Below, piece by piece: positions 37,901 to 48,540 of a DNA stretch of 64,000 nucleotides; position 1 is the first letter of the stretch; every line of letters starts with the position of its first letter. This DNA comes from Rhizaria sp. SCN 62-66. Taxonomy: Eukaryota; Rhizaria, unplaced. The notes beneath the pieces are model-generated. The model saw nothing but the letters and a program-made list of their open reading frames with translations. It searched no databases and had not been told where the DNA came from. Location: positions 18,419 through 82,418 of the forward strand of contig MEDY01000092.1 in NCBI GenBank assembly GCA_001724265.1, written 5' to 3'. A program made the translations under genes and the position numbers.

Positions 37901-40571
37901 CGCCCTCGGCGATGACGTCGGCGTCCTTGAGCGCGGGGACCTCGATGCAGCGCATCACCATGGCCGCTGCAAGCCACTTGAGTGCGCGCTCGGGCACAGT
38001 CACGCTCGCCTCGGCCATCGACGCGGCGTCGGTCGGTGGGAGCGCGCTGCCACCGCCGCTGTGCCGACCACCGCCGCCGCCGCTGTTTCGCGCGCCGTGA
38101 CCGTGGTAGCCCGAGGGTACTGACTGCAGGTTGCCATACGAGGTGCCCACGCTGGTCATGTTGAACGGGAAACCGCCCCCGACAGTGTTACTGGCCCTCG
38201 TGTGCGTGTCGGCAACGGGCATGCCGGAAGCAAGCGTGTAGCCTGACTGGCGCGAGACGCCAGCGGGCAGATCCAGCGCGCCGAGCACACGCGATAGCGC
38301 CGAGTCGGCGACGGAGGCCTCGACGTCGACGGCCACGGTCGCGACTGCGTTGGCGATCATCGTCGGGCTCTTGGCGAAGGACACCGAGGAGGCCATGGCG
38401 CTCAGCCCGCGTGCGTGGGGCACCGAATCGTCGGTCAAGGCGGCGCGTGCACTGGCCTTTTTGCTGCGAAGCAGGCTTTCGCTATCCTTTGCACTCCCAA
38501 CGATGGGGTTGTTGCCGTCTTTACGCTTGGAGAACGAGGACGACGAGACAAGACCTGAACTACCGCCGCCACTGCGACCGCCGCTCTTATTGAGCCCGGT
38601 CGCGGCGCGAGGCCGCGGCACGGACCCAGGCCTGAAGCGGCGACTGAGCATCTTCTTTCCACCGCCACTGGTAGAGACCGCGAGGAGCGTGCCGGTCGTA
38701 TTGGCAACACCGCGGACGCTGATCGCACCGCGCACGTCGTCGGTCTCGTTGATCGCGGCCGCGTCAGCGCTGGCAAAGGCGAAGTCCGTGTCACTGTCGC
38801 CGTCGTTGTCGCTGAAGCCGCCGGCGTTGCTATCACTGTCGCTCTGGAAGTCATCGTCGTCGCCATAGTAGTTCGCTGCGTCAGCGCCCCGGTGCTCGTC
38901 GTTGCTAATGTAACTCTCTTCTTCTTCCTCGCCGCCGCTGTCGTCGTCGCCGTCGTCGACGTCGTCTGGGTCCAGGTCGTGCTCTTCGGCAACGACGCCA
39001 AACCGCGCCTGCTGCTGTTGGTGTTGCTGCGCCGCCGCGGCCTCAAGATTGGCCACCGCGGCCGCCGCCGTCACGCGCTTGCGGGCGTCTGTGAAGGCGC
39101 GGTCAATGGTCCGATCTGCGCTCTCGACTGTGCGCGCCGTGGTGCCCAGTTGGACGAGCACGAAGGAGCAGCAACGCATCCAGCGCCAGGATCGCTCGGC
39201 CGCGCCCGAAGCCGCCCACGGCAACAGGAGCACGGCGACGGCCTTGACCGCGCTGGCAATGCACGCAGCCAGCGAGGGCCGCGCGCCGAGGGCCGGGTGC
39301 GCCGCGAGCTCGGCCGCCGAGTAGACGAAGCCGCGCATGAGGAGCGAGTGGAAGCGCGCGGCAGTGACGGCGAGGGCCAGGAAGTACGCGACGTGGAAGT
39401 GCACATTGTACACGAACGCGGCGGGCAGCGGCAGCGAGAAGCGGTGCCGCATGAGCACCAGGAGCAGCAGCCAGAACGCGGCGTTGCCAACCAGAAACAC
39501 GACGTGCGCGATCGTCAAGTCGAGCGTCTTGACCCAGTCGACGTCGCCGCCGTGCCGCGCGACCGCGATGAGCGCGTCGACGCCGACGGCGATAAGCGGC
39601 GCGAGAGCGGCGACGACTGCCAGCACGTAGGCGCATGTGGCCGCGGTAGAGGTGTGCATGTGGCCCGTACTGCCGCGCTTCGGTAGCAGGTCCAAAGGGT
39701 TGCTGCTGCTCATCGCGTGCGGAGAGCCTCGCGCGTTCGCGTTCGTCACGCTATCACTGCTGCTGTTGCTCTTCTTCTTGTTGCGGAAGTCGGCCGATTC
39801 AGAGGAGAGCAGCGTGGCTAGAGCGCGCACGTGCGCGAGGGTGACGATCTTGGCGCAGGCGCGCGCGGCAACCGAGGCCGGGACGACCGGGACGCCGTCC
39901 CCTGCACCGCCGACCGACTCTGAAAAGAGGGACGGCGTGAAGGGCAGCGGCGGGGCCGCGGCGTCGCGCGCGGAGCGGCATGACAACGGCGGGACCAGCG
40001 GCAGCGGCACGCTGTTGGGGCCCACGTAGGTAACCGCGGCGCCTGATAGTGCGGCAGCGGCGGCGGCGGGGGCCGGGCCCATCGCTACCGCGGCCGCGGC
40101 GGTCGCCGAGGAGGGGTACAGCGCGCACAGCACTGGGTTGCGGGCATCGAACTCACTGGCGATGCCGCCGCCGGAGAGGGACGAGCCAAGCGCGGATGAG
40201 AAGAACGACGGACTGCCGGCGAACGAAAACGACTTGCGGCCCTTTGCGCCGGGCTTGCCGTGGGCGAGCGCGGCGGCGGAGGCGGCGGCGGCGGCAGCGG
40301 CTTCGGCGGCGGCCTTGTGCAGCACTGCGGACTCAAGCGCCTGGTACACGAGCGTGAGGAACGTGGCGTAGATGCGCGTCGCGAAGCGGTTGAGGCGGCG
40401 CACGGCCCAGACGCTGACAATGACGAGGAAGAGGAACGGGACGAGCCCGCCCAGCAGGTAGCTGGCGCAGGGCGTTAGAACGGCGTCGTCGAAGAGTAAA
40501 AACGGCGTGTTGACGCCGCAGAGTGACGCCTCGAAGGGCGAGACGCGCTCCAGGAAGGACAGCGAGGCCAT
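27780..40571 (-). CDS. Giant ABCC/MRP-type ABC transporter, 4,263 aa, single exon
   Basis: Uninterrupted 12.8 kb frame. Order is TMD0-TMD1-NBD1-TMD2-NBD2, as in full-length multidrug-resistance proteins, which export glutathione or other conjugates. TMD0 spans about residues 1-470. TMD1 is near 2000-2260 (STDSQRVESVYWMGYY). NBD1 has Walker A GPVGSGKS near 2460, LSGGQRQRLGIARA near 2595 and Walker B IFLFDAPLSALD near 2610. TMD2 starts near 3050 (TPTGRIVNRFSKD). NBD2 has GRTGAGKSS near 3740, FSQGQRQLLCIARA near 4095, LLVDEATAAVD near 4114 and IAHRLET near 4150. The frame is nearly three times the usual 1,500 residues because of Ala-, Ser-, Gln- and Asp-rich inserts between domains, inside TMD2 and inside NBD2. 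NBD1 has Ala where the catalytic acidic residue follows Walker B. The frame stays open upstream to an ATG at 40967, but MASLSFLERVSPFEASLCG at 40571 looks like the TMD0 start. Stop is TAA. Confidence 0.92.
34923..34955 (-). repeat. (CAG)11 tract encoding polyglutamine
   Basis: Eleven pure CAG codons on the minus strand encode Gln11 in the linker before TMD1 of the giant ABC transporter. Being pure, the tract is probably length-polymorphic. Confidence 0.9.
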
Positions 40572-41550
40572 CGCGGAAAAGCGAGCAGCAAGCGCGGGGG
40601 CGCTGTGAGGGTGATGACTGTGCGTAGACAAGAACTTGGCTTGAGGTTGATGTGCTCTGTGTGACGAGTTGAGCAGGCTTGACACGGGGAGAGTGCCGTG
40701 ATAGAAGTGGACCGGGCTTGGGCTGCGGCTGAGAGGAGAGAACCTAAGGGTTCCTGTGCAGCAAGCAGGGTCTTTTGAAAAAGGAAAATGCTGGTTTCCC
40801 GAAGCCAGCTGCAAGGCACGAAGCAAGGAAGGCAGGATGAAGGAGGGTGAGCAGAGATGCGCATCAGGTGCGAATGACAGGGTGCGCGCACCGAGGCGAG
40901 AGTCGTAGCAGTGACAAAAATTTATTTTTTCAAGAAACAGTTGATTGCGAGATCTCCACAGATACATTTATTTCCCTAAACAACGGTTGATAGCAATCAC
41001 CGTGATATCGTGAAGAGCAGGCGCGAGGTGGGTGGTCGGTCGACGTCGCCAACTGACCTTACGCACTCGTTCTTCGCAATTCGCATTTACTCTCAATACG
41101 ATCTTCTCAAATTCAAAAGGCAAGTCGATATATAGCTTGGCATATAACATGTGAGAGGTATTAGCTCATGTATTTCGCTGAAATGGTGCACTCTGGCGCT
41201 GATGAGTCGTTTGTTCTACAAAGCTAGCTCCCTTTCCTGTTTGTCGAGGTCTGTCACATCACTGTGGTATCTGCACGGTTACGCGCGCCGCGCTGCGATA
41301 TGCTCCCGCACTGTCCCTGGGCACACCTCTCTGCCAGCGCCCACGATTCCCGCACCCTGTGTCCGCGCTAACGCCTCAAACGGTGAGGTGGTGAGAGCGG
41401 ACTTGCAAGACACGGTCGTGAACCGACACGAGAAGCGTTGTCATAGAGACAGCAATAGCGACAGCAGCAACACGGCGACGATGACAGCAGCAAAGGTACA
41501 GATGTGACTGGGGCTGGGATTGCAGGCGAAATGACTCACTGCGGGCAGTT

Positions 41551-41573
41551 GTGTGTGTGTGTGTGTGTGTGTG
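41551..41573 (+). repeat. (GT)n microsatellite
   Basis: Pure GT dinucleotide run of about 11 units in the gene-poor region. Confidence 0.95.
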
Positions 41574-44500
41574 ATATAAAACAAAGAGACGAATAAGCAA
41601 CGTATCGTTGACTTAACTGTGACACACGTGCAAAATAGGCGAGCAAAGAGAGCAAACACGAGGGGAAGAACGAAGAAGACGATGCCGAGTAAAATGCGGA
41701 GATGGCAAGTGCTGATGTTAGCTGCGTCAGTGACAGTGGTAGCTGAGTGCTGCTGTAACGACGTCAGAAACAAAAACAATGATGCCAAAGATATGTTACT
41801 CTCTGTGTACTCCATTCTGAAGATATTGGTGTTGCTGATGCTGCTGATGTTGACGTGTGAGTGCGCTGGGTTGGCGGTATATATGTAGTAACATGAACAC
41901 AGATATCCAGACCCGTAAAAAAAACAACAACACTCATGAGATAAAAACAAATTTAAAGAGCAAAGAGAATAACAAGCGAGAAAAGAAAAGAAAAAACAGA
42001 AGAAACGATTGCTTCAGTTACAAGCAACAGCACAACATCAGCATAACAACAGAACGACGGAGAAGATATGTGAGTATCAAGCTGCAATTGCTGATAACGT
42101 GAGATGAAAGAGACACAGAAGAGACAGTGATCAAGATGCACTGGGTTGCTGCTGCGGCTCTTTAACATGACTCACTTGGCTATCTCAATGATTGAAGTTG
42201 ATGTTCAGGTAATGTTGTTGTTGGAGCTGATGAGTGTGTTGTTGCTATTATTGTTGGAGTTGCTGTTGGTTTGGTCACCAAAACTGGGTTTGAGTGTCGC
42301 AGAGAAGAGGGAAGATCACGGGGTAGATATGGAGTTGGTTTTCGAGTCAATGGGTGAAATGGGATGAGAAAGTGACTGTGTTCGATGCGTTCATGCGTAA
42401 ATGTAAGCACACACACAGCGAGATTATTGGCGTACGTCTCTTCGGTTAGTTCGATGCAGAATGAACGTGCAAGATTTAGCTCCAGTATGCGTGTTCAGTG
42501 GGATTGCGTCATATGCCCGCGTGCGTGTGTTTGATGTGTGCAAGCGCGATCATGTTGTGAGGCTTAAAATGAGCTCTCATGCAACACTACAACAGCTAGG
42601 CATCACAAACTCAGGCACGACCATACACAGACACATCAGCAGATAACACTCAACACGCACGAAAGAGATAAAACAAGAACTAACATTGCACATGAACACA
42701 CCTGAGACAACACAGGGAGGAAGCGCTAATAGTAGCACAGTCACAGACACATAACATATCACCCCTTACTGGCCACACAATCACTTTGCTCGACTAGGAC
42801 CGCCGAGACGGATGTCGTGTTGGTGTTTGCGAACGCTCGCACCCTCCGTGGCCATTTGAGCTGCGCGGAGAGCAATTGAGCATAACAAGATACAGCAACA
42901 AGAAACAACAAGTGCGTACATCGAGAAACGAGAGGAAATGAGACGAAATGGTTGTTGAAGCATACTACCGAGACGTGTACCGTTGCTTTGTAGTCGTTGA
43001 AGCAAACAGTACTGCCAGTGCAGCTGTGTGTGCACTAATACATGTACGCTTGTCATTTGCGTGGGAGATTCAGGTTCGAACTTCCTGCTAGAAGCACCGC
43101 AGAGCTTAACTTTAAAACAAAGAAGCCGGGTAAATCGAGCGTGATGAATGTGCGACCAAAAAAACACCCCACAAAATAACCAAGAGTACACATTCGTACA
43201 CAAACAGCACTTGTAGTCATAAAACACTGAAGATTGCCCATATATGGGTGCGGCTGACGTAGCATCAACGCACTTAGTAATGTCCACACACGAAGTAATA
43301 TCAGTGAGCACGATGTCCAAGAGTGTACTGCAACAACAAGGAGATAGCGAGAGGCAAGAGACGACGCGAATAACGACATGTCGATATATAGCAGTAACGC
43401 ACAACACACCATCACATGGAGTCCCAATGTTTGCGGTGGACATATTGCAGAAGTGCAAGATGCGATGAACCCAAGTACGTTGTACCGTGACTGGAGAAGA
43501 TGTACACGTAAACTTGAGTGTCAAACAAACAAAATGAGCATGAGACAGGGTTATTTGCAACTGGACTCTGGACGTACAAAATAAAAGGGCAGTGGTTGTA
43601 GAGTTAAAAACGTCGGGAGAGAGTGATACGACGCCATCACAACACAAACAACTGGTGAAGAAACGAGCAAGAACTAGACAATAAAGTGAGTGCTAAAAAA
43701 AAAAACGTGGAGTTAGGGAAGGAACCTTCGCCAGCATGGTGCATACTATCGTAAAGTAAAGCAAGATCAAGCACACAAGCGCGCACGTAGAAACCGCAAT
43801 CAACGAACGATGCGATGTTACACGCGAAGCATGCTGCCATGATTTGCCAGACAAGTAATAGGGGGAAACATACTGTTCACCTTGTCGCCGTGATGATATT
43901 TGTGACGTTATTAGGGTGATTTTGTCGCGACATCTAAACGAAAACACGCGTGGTATTTGTTGTAGGTTTTTGTTGGGTGTTTTGCGCGGAGAAAATAAGC
44001 GTTTGCTTTAGGTTCTCAATCACACTCTCAATTTCACGCACTTACTACGCTCTTGCGTGTCAGTATGCTGTGCTTGTTATATGCGTAGAGGCTTTGTCGT
44101 GATGAATATTGCAGCACAGGTACCGTAGTTTCAGTTCACGTTTGTGTGAGTGTGATAAGTTATCATGCGATGGGTGCTGTGCTGAGTGTGCGTGGTGTGA
44201 TATGACGGCGCTTGATATCAGCGCCAATAACAACACGGCACATAACTGCACTAAAACACGTCAAAACATACAATACCACACGGCACATTTAAGCACGGGT
44301 CAGATGCAGAAGAAAGCACATCCGACGAAGCCAACGTACACGAAAACAGAGTTAACACTACCATGGATACAAACGAGACAAAGCTACTACACATAAAGTG
44401 CACACAAACATCTGAAACTGGGGAAGAGCTAGTGAAGACGAAAGGGAGTGGGATGGAGGCGGAGAGGCGGATGTAGTAAAGCAAAAACTCGAAGGCCAGG

Positions 44501-44747
44501 AGCACGACCACACATGAATGGTGAGGTGCAGTCACACGAGAACGAGACAAACTAAAAAGAAGATCAAATGAAGATACAAATAAGCGTGCACATAAACAAG
44601 AGAACATGAAAAAAGAGTTACACATGATGAAGCAGGTGTGAACTGAAAGCACATGCTGTTAAACAAAAAATACAAGCAGTGAAGGAACCATATGGAGCGA
44701 CAAAGAGTCGTCTTTGACGCTTAATCGAAACCTTAAGAGAAACATGA

Positions 44748-44765
44748 ACTACTACTACTACTACT
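44748..44765 (+). repeat. (ACT)n trinucleotide run
   Basis: Six consecutive ACT units in non-coding DNA. Confidence 0.9.
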
Positions 44766-45378
44766 GTTACTAAGCTAAACGCATTCAATTGTCGTTTAAA
44801 CAACGTATGATATCACGTGTACGGTGAATGAGTGATTGTACGCGAGATGACACCGCTGTCATTTGGACTGTTGAACGAGACTGAAATACTGATCAACTGA
44901 TTGATTTGGTGCAAAGTAGAAATTGGTTTTGCAGCAAAAAATGGGTGATATTGTTGCTTGAAGTCTTTGATGATCATTCTGACGATCATAATATCGCATT
45001 GCGCCCCTTGGCAACAATGTTGAGATTTACGACATTCCAAGCACATGCTATCATTCTTCCGTGCTCAACTGTGTTCACAGTCGTGTGTTGGCTTGACACT
45101 CTCACTTAGAGATCGTGTGGAAAATGAATTCAGATGTTGACTGTTCGTTGCAGGGTTTCAGTGAGGATATAGGACACACTACACACATTGGGAGTGAATA
45201 TAGTATTGTCCACATGATCACAGCAAGCACCACAAAATTGAACAAATAAATGACACACGAGTATACACAGTGCGCGAGCACTCGCGGTTGGGACGAACAC
45301 AATGACAATCGCACAAAGGACTGCGTGACAGAGTGTGACCAATAAGAGTGCGAGTAATGAGATTGAGCAAGAGAAAAA

Positions 45379-45393
45379 GAGAGAGAGAGAGAG
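45379..45393 (+). repeat. (GA)n microsatellite
   Basis: Pure GA run of about 15 bp inside a longer purine tract (45370-45397). Confidence 0.9.
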
Positions 45394-45616
45394 GGAGCAT
45401 ATGCGAGGCGAGATCCAGGAACAAGTCAAAGACAAGACAAGTTTCACAACACCAACAGTCGCAACGAAGTCTTACAATGACTGACAAGAACAAACAATTC
45501 ATCGAATTGTTAATGTTATTTTCGCCACCGTCGGTTCGTTACTAGTGCCAATCGATTGCTGAGCCGTGATTGTTTTGTGATGTTCTAATGTAGTTGCATG
45601 ATTGATATGATAGTAC

Positions 45617-47875
45617 TTAAAGCTCATCCTTGTTCTCCGCCTCACTCTCAGTCTCCTCCGCCTCAACCTCAGCCTCAACAGACTCACTGTCGTCGTCGTC
45701 GAGCGTGGCCACATCGAGCGTGGCGACGACGGGGTCCAGGTAGGCGTCCTCGTCGTGCGCCAGCCCCGGGTGCTTAAGCGCAATCGTGCGGCTGACGTCG
45801 CGCGCGAGCGGGATGGCCAGCGTGCGCAGCGCCTCCTCGCCGGCAACCGAGGACAGCGACTGCGCGAGCACACCGTGCCACACGTCGTCCATTCTACCCA
45901 TAACGTAGGCGCGCAGACGCTCGCGCGCGCCTGGGTTGGCCTTAAGCACGGCCTCGATCTCGTCGCCGGTCAGCGCGCGGGGCTCCTCGTCCTCGTCCTC
46001 GGCCTCGCTCTCCTCAACGGCTGCGGACTCGGCCGCGGAGACGTCGTCGGCGTCGATAACCTTCTTGCTCTTGCGGTTCTTCTTCGTGGCCGCGAGCAAC
46101 GGGCGCACGACCTCCTCGATGCCGAGCGCGAGGGAGATGGCGAGTTCGGAGCGGTCACTCTCGGCCGTCTTGAGCAGGTCCGTCAGCAGCCGCTTGGTCT
46201 CGGCCGCGTACATAACCACGAGCCGCTCGCGCGCCGTCAGCACACGGAGCGTGAAACCGGTCTTAGCGTCGGTCAGCGTGCCCGCGGCGGCCGCGGCAGC
46301 CACGGACTCGGACGTGGCGTCGAGCAGCGCGTCGTCCTGCTCCAGCGTCGTCGGGTAGTCGGACAGCGCGGCGCGGAAGACTGAGATGACGTGGTCGTAC
46401 GTCGCCAGCGTGGGGCCGTCGAAGTGGCCGAAGGCGCCGGCGTTAAGGGACGCGAGCAGCGCTGGGGGGATGTGGTCGCCGTAGGACAGCACGGCGAAGA
46501 ACGGGATGCGCAGGCCGGCAGCGCCGCTGGAGACGGGGTTGCCATCGGCGTCAACGTCGTTGACATCAGCGTACTTTTTGTCCGCAGACGAGGACGATGA
46601 GGACGAAGACTTGTCTTCTTCGTCTTCGTCATCGTCAGGTGCGCTGGCCTCGGACTCGAGCGAAGGGTACATGTTGAGGAGCTCAGACATCTGTGCCGCT
46701 GGCTGGCGGCGCGCGTTGGCAAGCACGGCGGGCGTGAACGACACGAAGATGTGGTCGCGGCTGTTGCGCTTGAGCATGAAGCCGTAGTCGGACAGCAGCG
46801 GCGAGTTGGGGTAGTTAGGGTGGTAGGAGATGGCCGCCGACTCGCCCTTGACGGCGGGGCGACCAGGCGTGTAGACCATCTCGTGCGCAGAGGTGTAATG
46901 GTACTTGTTCGGCACGTCATTGTCGTGGTTGATCAGATCGATGCCGGGCACGAGCGTCATGGAGAAGTGGTAATGCTTTCGGCCCCAGGCGAAGGTGCGG
47001 GAGCAGATGATCGAGATGGCCCAGTCGCGGAGCTCGGTGTTAACGGCCAGATGCTCGAACAGCGGGTCAGAGGCGAGAACGAGGTTCAGGTCCTTGAGCA
47101 GCTGCGCGCGCGTCGCGAAGGCCACCGACGCGTCACGGGGGCGGTCGAAGAGCACGGGGGCGACTTCCTCGTCGGTGAGCATGAAGGGCAGTACGGGCGA
47201 CGGGAGAGACGCGAGGTAGCGGGCAAACTTGGACTCGGGGTTTGCGCGCTCATTCATCAGGGCAATGATGGCAAGGATGCGGGACTGATCAGCGATGACG
47301 TACTCGATGCCGGGCGCCCAGAAGAGCTCGGAGATGCGCTGGACGAGCCGCTTCGTCGAGGGAAGCAAGTTCGGGTTGAAAGGATGCAGGAAGCATGCAC
47401 CGGGGGTCGCGAGCAAGGGCTCTTCGTCGGTGACATCCTCGGTGAAATACATGTTGAAGTCGCCGAGCCCCGACTGACGGAGCTCGATCTTGCGAGAGGT
47501 AAAGCCGCACGAGACGAGGAAGTTTTTAAGAGCCTTGAACTCCTCGGTGATATTCTCGAGGGACGGGTGACCGAAGAAAGTTGCCTTGTCTTCGGGAGCC
47601 CACACGCCGCGCTCGCCTGTGATGTGGACGGACTGCTCCCAGCCGTCAATAGATGTGGTGGAGGCGTTCTCGCTCGCCAAAGTTGTCTTGGGAGGAGCAC
47701 GCGTAGCAGTCTTGTCACAGACAGTGCCGTCAATGTTCGCCTCTGCGGCGTGCGCAGTGCTCGCCAGCAAAAGAGCTGAAGCAAGAATTGCACAGAACGC
47801 AGTAACACAGAGCAGCCATAAAGGCCGCGAGCGCGTAAAAACGTGTGGGTGGGCGATGAGGGCCATAGTTTGCAC
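45617..47875 (-). CDS. SETD3/Rubisco-LSMT-type SET-domain protein with signal peptide and C-terminal KDEL, 752 aa
   Basis: Single exon. The N-terminus is a signal peptide (basic start, hydrophobic LWLLCVTAFCAILASALLLAS, then AHAAEA). The SET domain runs from about residue 125 to 380: GLGDFNMYFTEDVTDEEPLL, ICSRTFAWGRKHYHF, LVPGIDLINHDND (the NH motif that binds AdoMet) and LLSDYGFML (the catalytic Tyr position). An acidic/Ser insert follows at about 410-455, then a Rubisco-LSMT-like substrate-binding helical domain (YPTTLEQDDALLDA, LTARERLVVMYAAETKRLL). The tail is acidic and ends NKDEL before TAA. Relatives methylate lysine or histidine in cytosolic, nuclear or plastid proteins. Signal peptide plus KDEL instead predict an ER-lumen enzyme. 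There are N-glycosylation sequons NAS and NIT. Start 47875 or the in-frame ATG nine bases on gives the same signal peptide. Confidence 0.88.
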   Translation of the reverse strand: MQTMALIAHPHVFTRSRPLWLLCVTAFCAILASALLLASTAHAAEANIDGTVCDKTATRAPPKTTLASENASTTSIDGWEQSVHITGERGVWAPEDKATFFGHPSLENITEEFKALKNFLVSCGFTSRKIELRQSGLGDFNMYFTEDVTDEEPLLATPGACFLHPFNPNLLPSTKRLVQRISELFWAPGIEYVIADQSRILAIIALMNERANPESKFARYLASLPSPVLPFMLTDEEVAPVLFDRPRDASVAFATRAQLLKDLNLVLASDPLFEHLAVNTELRDWAISIICSRTFAWGRKHYHFSMTLVPGIDLINHDNDVPNKYHYTSAHEMVYTPGRPAVKGESAAISYHPNYPNSPLLSDYGFMLKRNSRDHIFVSFTPAVLANARRQPAAQMSELLNMYPSLESEASAPDDDEDEEDKSSSSSSSSADKKYADVNDVDADGNPVSSGAAGLRIPFFAVLSYGDHIPPALLASLNAGAFGHFDGPTLATYDHVISVFRAALSDYPTTLEQDDALLDATSESVAAAAAAGTLTDAKTGFTLRVLTARERLVVMYAAETKRLLTDLLKTAESDRSELAISLALGIEEVVRPLLAATKKNRKSKKVIDADDVSAAESAAVEESEAEDEDEEPRALTGDEIEAVLKANPGARERLRAYVMGRMDDVWHGVLAQSLSSVAGEEALRTLAIPLARDVSRTIALKHPGLAHDEDAYLDPVVATLDVATLDDDDSESVEAEVEAEETESEAENKDEL

Positions 47876-48540
47876 TCACCTGCTCCTTCGGAATAGTATG
47901 GTCGGGGCGCGGCCAAAGCGTAAGGATTAAGGTGAGTGAGACTGACTTTTAACAAAGAGTATAGTTTGACCGCCATAAAAAGTGACATAATATTAAACGT
48001 TGACAGATACTGAGCGGTCTGAAAGGTAAACTATGCATCCATAACCCCGACGCCCCTTGTCTCCCTTTGCCCCCCTACAACCGGCTGTATGTCTGGTATG
48101 TCTGTACTTTGACTGACAGTGACCGTGAGCATAGAGCGCTCACGGTCATCAGCGACGAGCTGTGTTGGACGGTCAGAGTCCTCGTCGATCTCTTGCTCGT
48201 GCCTCAGGGTGACGCGGGGATAACTTTATAGTGCACGCTGGACGGGGTTTGGGGTAACATAATTTTGCAAATGAGACGACGCAATGCAAACCTATTTCGT
48301 GCGCTGTTTAGTTTTAACAGTGACGATATACTAGATGATCTATTCCCCGTTTTATGCAGCGATTGATCTGCTCGACGCCGTCATCTTAGCGCTCACTTGG
48401 CTCTCTCGCCATGGCTCCAACATTCTCCGACCACTTTATGCTTCTACCATATGCTGAACCGAGTTTTTTTACATTCCTTTCACCGTATACATTACTCCCA
48501 TCCCTCCTGGTCTTTGTTTTGTCCGCCAATTTAGATCAAG
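47876..48540. promoter_or_regulatory. Divergent promoter region SET-KDEL / BCAT
   Basis: About 665 bp between two start codons. A perfect 11-bp inverted repeat TGACCGTGAGC (48120-48130) / GCTCACGGTCA (48138-48148) with a 7-base loop lies in the middle. The BCAT ATG is preceded by a pyrimidine-rich stretch and TTTAG|ATCAAG, suggesting a 5'UTR intron end at about 48534. The ATG-starting frame at 48411 is probably within that leader. Confidence 0.45.
48120..48148. promoter_or_regulatory. 11-bp perfect inverted repeat in promoter
   Basis: Arms TGACCGTGAGC and GCTCACGGTCA, loop ATAGAGC. It may be a dimeric transcription-factor site or an RNA hairpin. The same half site TGACCGTGAGC occurs once more in non-coding DNA near 11651-11661, upstream of the giant gene. 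Confidence 0.5.

Larger units (their letters stand above)
40572..45616. other. 5 kb gene-poor region with strand-asymmetric composition
   Basis: Lies between two minus-strand genes: upstream of the ABC transporter and downstream of the SET gene. Other gaps here are 0.3-1.3 kb. The plus strand is A/purine-rich and the minus strand pyrimidine-rich through most of 41.6-45.5 kb, which keeps several minus frames open at once (for example 42781-43647 and 43053-43427), so they are not evidence of genes. A moderately GC-rich island lies at about 41275-41480. Microsatellites are listed separately. No protein family, tRNA or rRNA is recognisable. A long non-coding RNA, long 5' leader or unrecognised fast-evolving gene remains possible. 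Confidence 0.5.

Noticed and set aside
40572-40967. N-terminal extension of the ABC transporter to an ATG at 40967
   Set aside because: The added 132 codons are pyrimidine-driven and unlike any TMD0 start; the ATG at 40571 gives a normal N-terminus. It is probably leader sequence.
41151-41507. 118-codon plus-strand frame on a GC-richer island
   Set aside because: It has no recognisable domain and the composition changes within the frame; kept only as part of the gene-desert description.
43060-43085. GGTTCGAAC, a B-box-like sequence
   Set aside because: No A box or cloverleaf can be formed upstream.
42781-43647. 288-codon minus-strand open frame in the gene desert
   Set aside because: The minus strand is pyrimidine-rich there, so stops are rare in more than one frame (43053-43427 overlaps in another frame). 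The product is Cys/Ser/Leu-rich with no family resemblance, and GC is below that of genes here.
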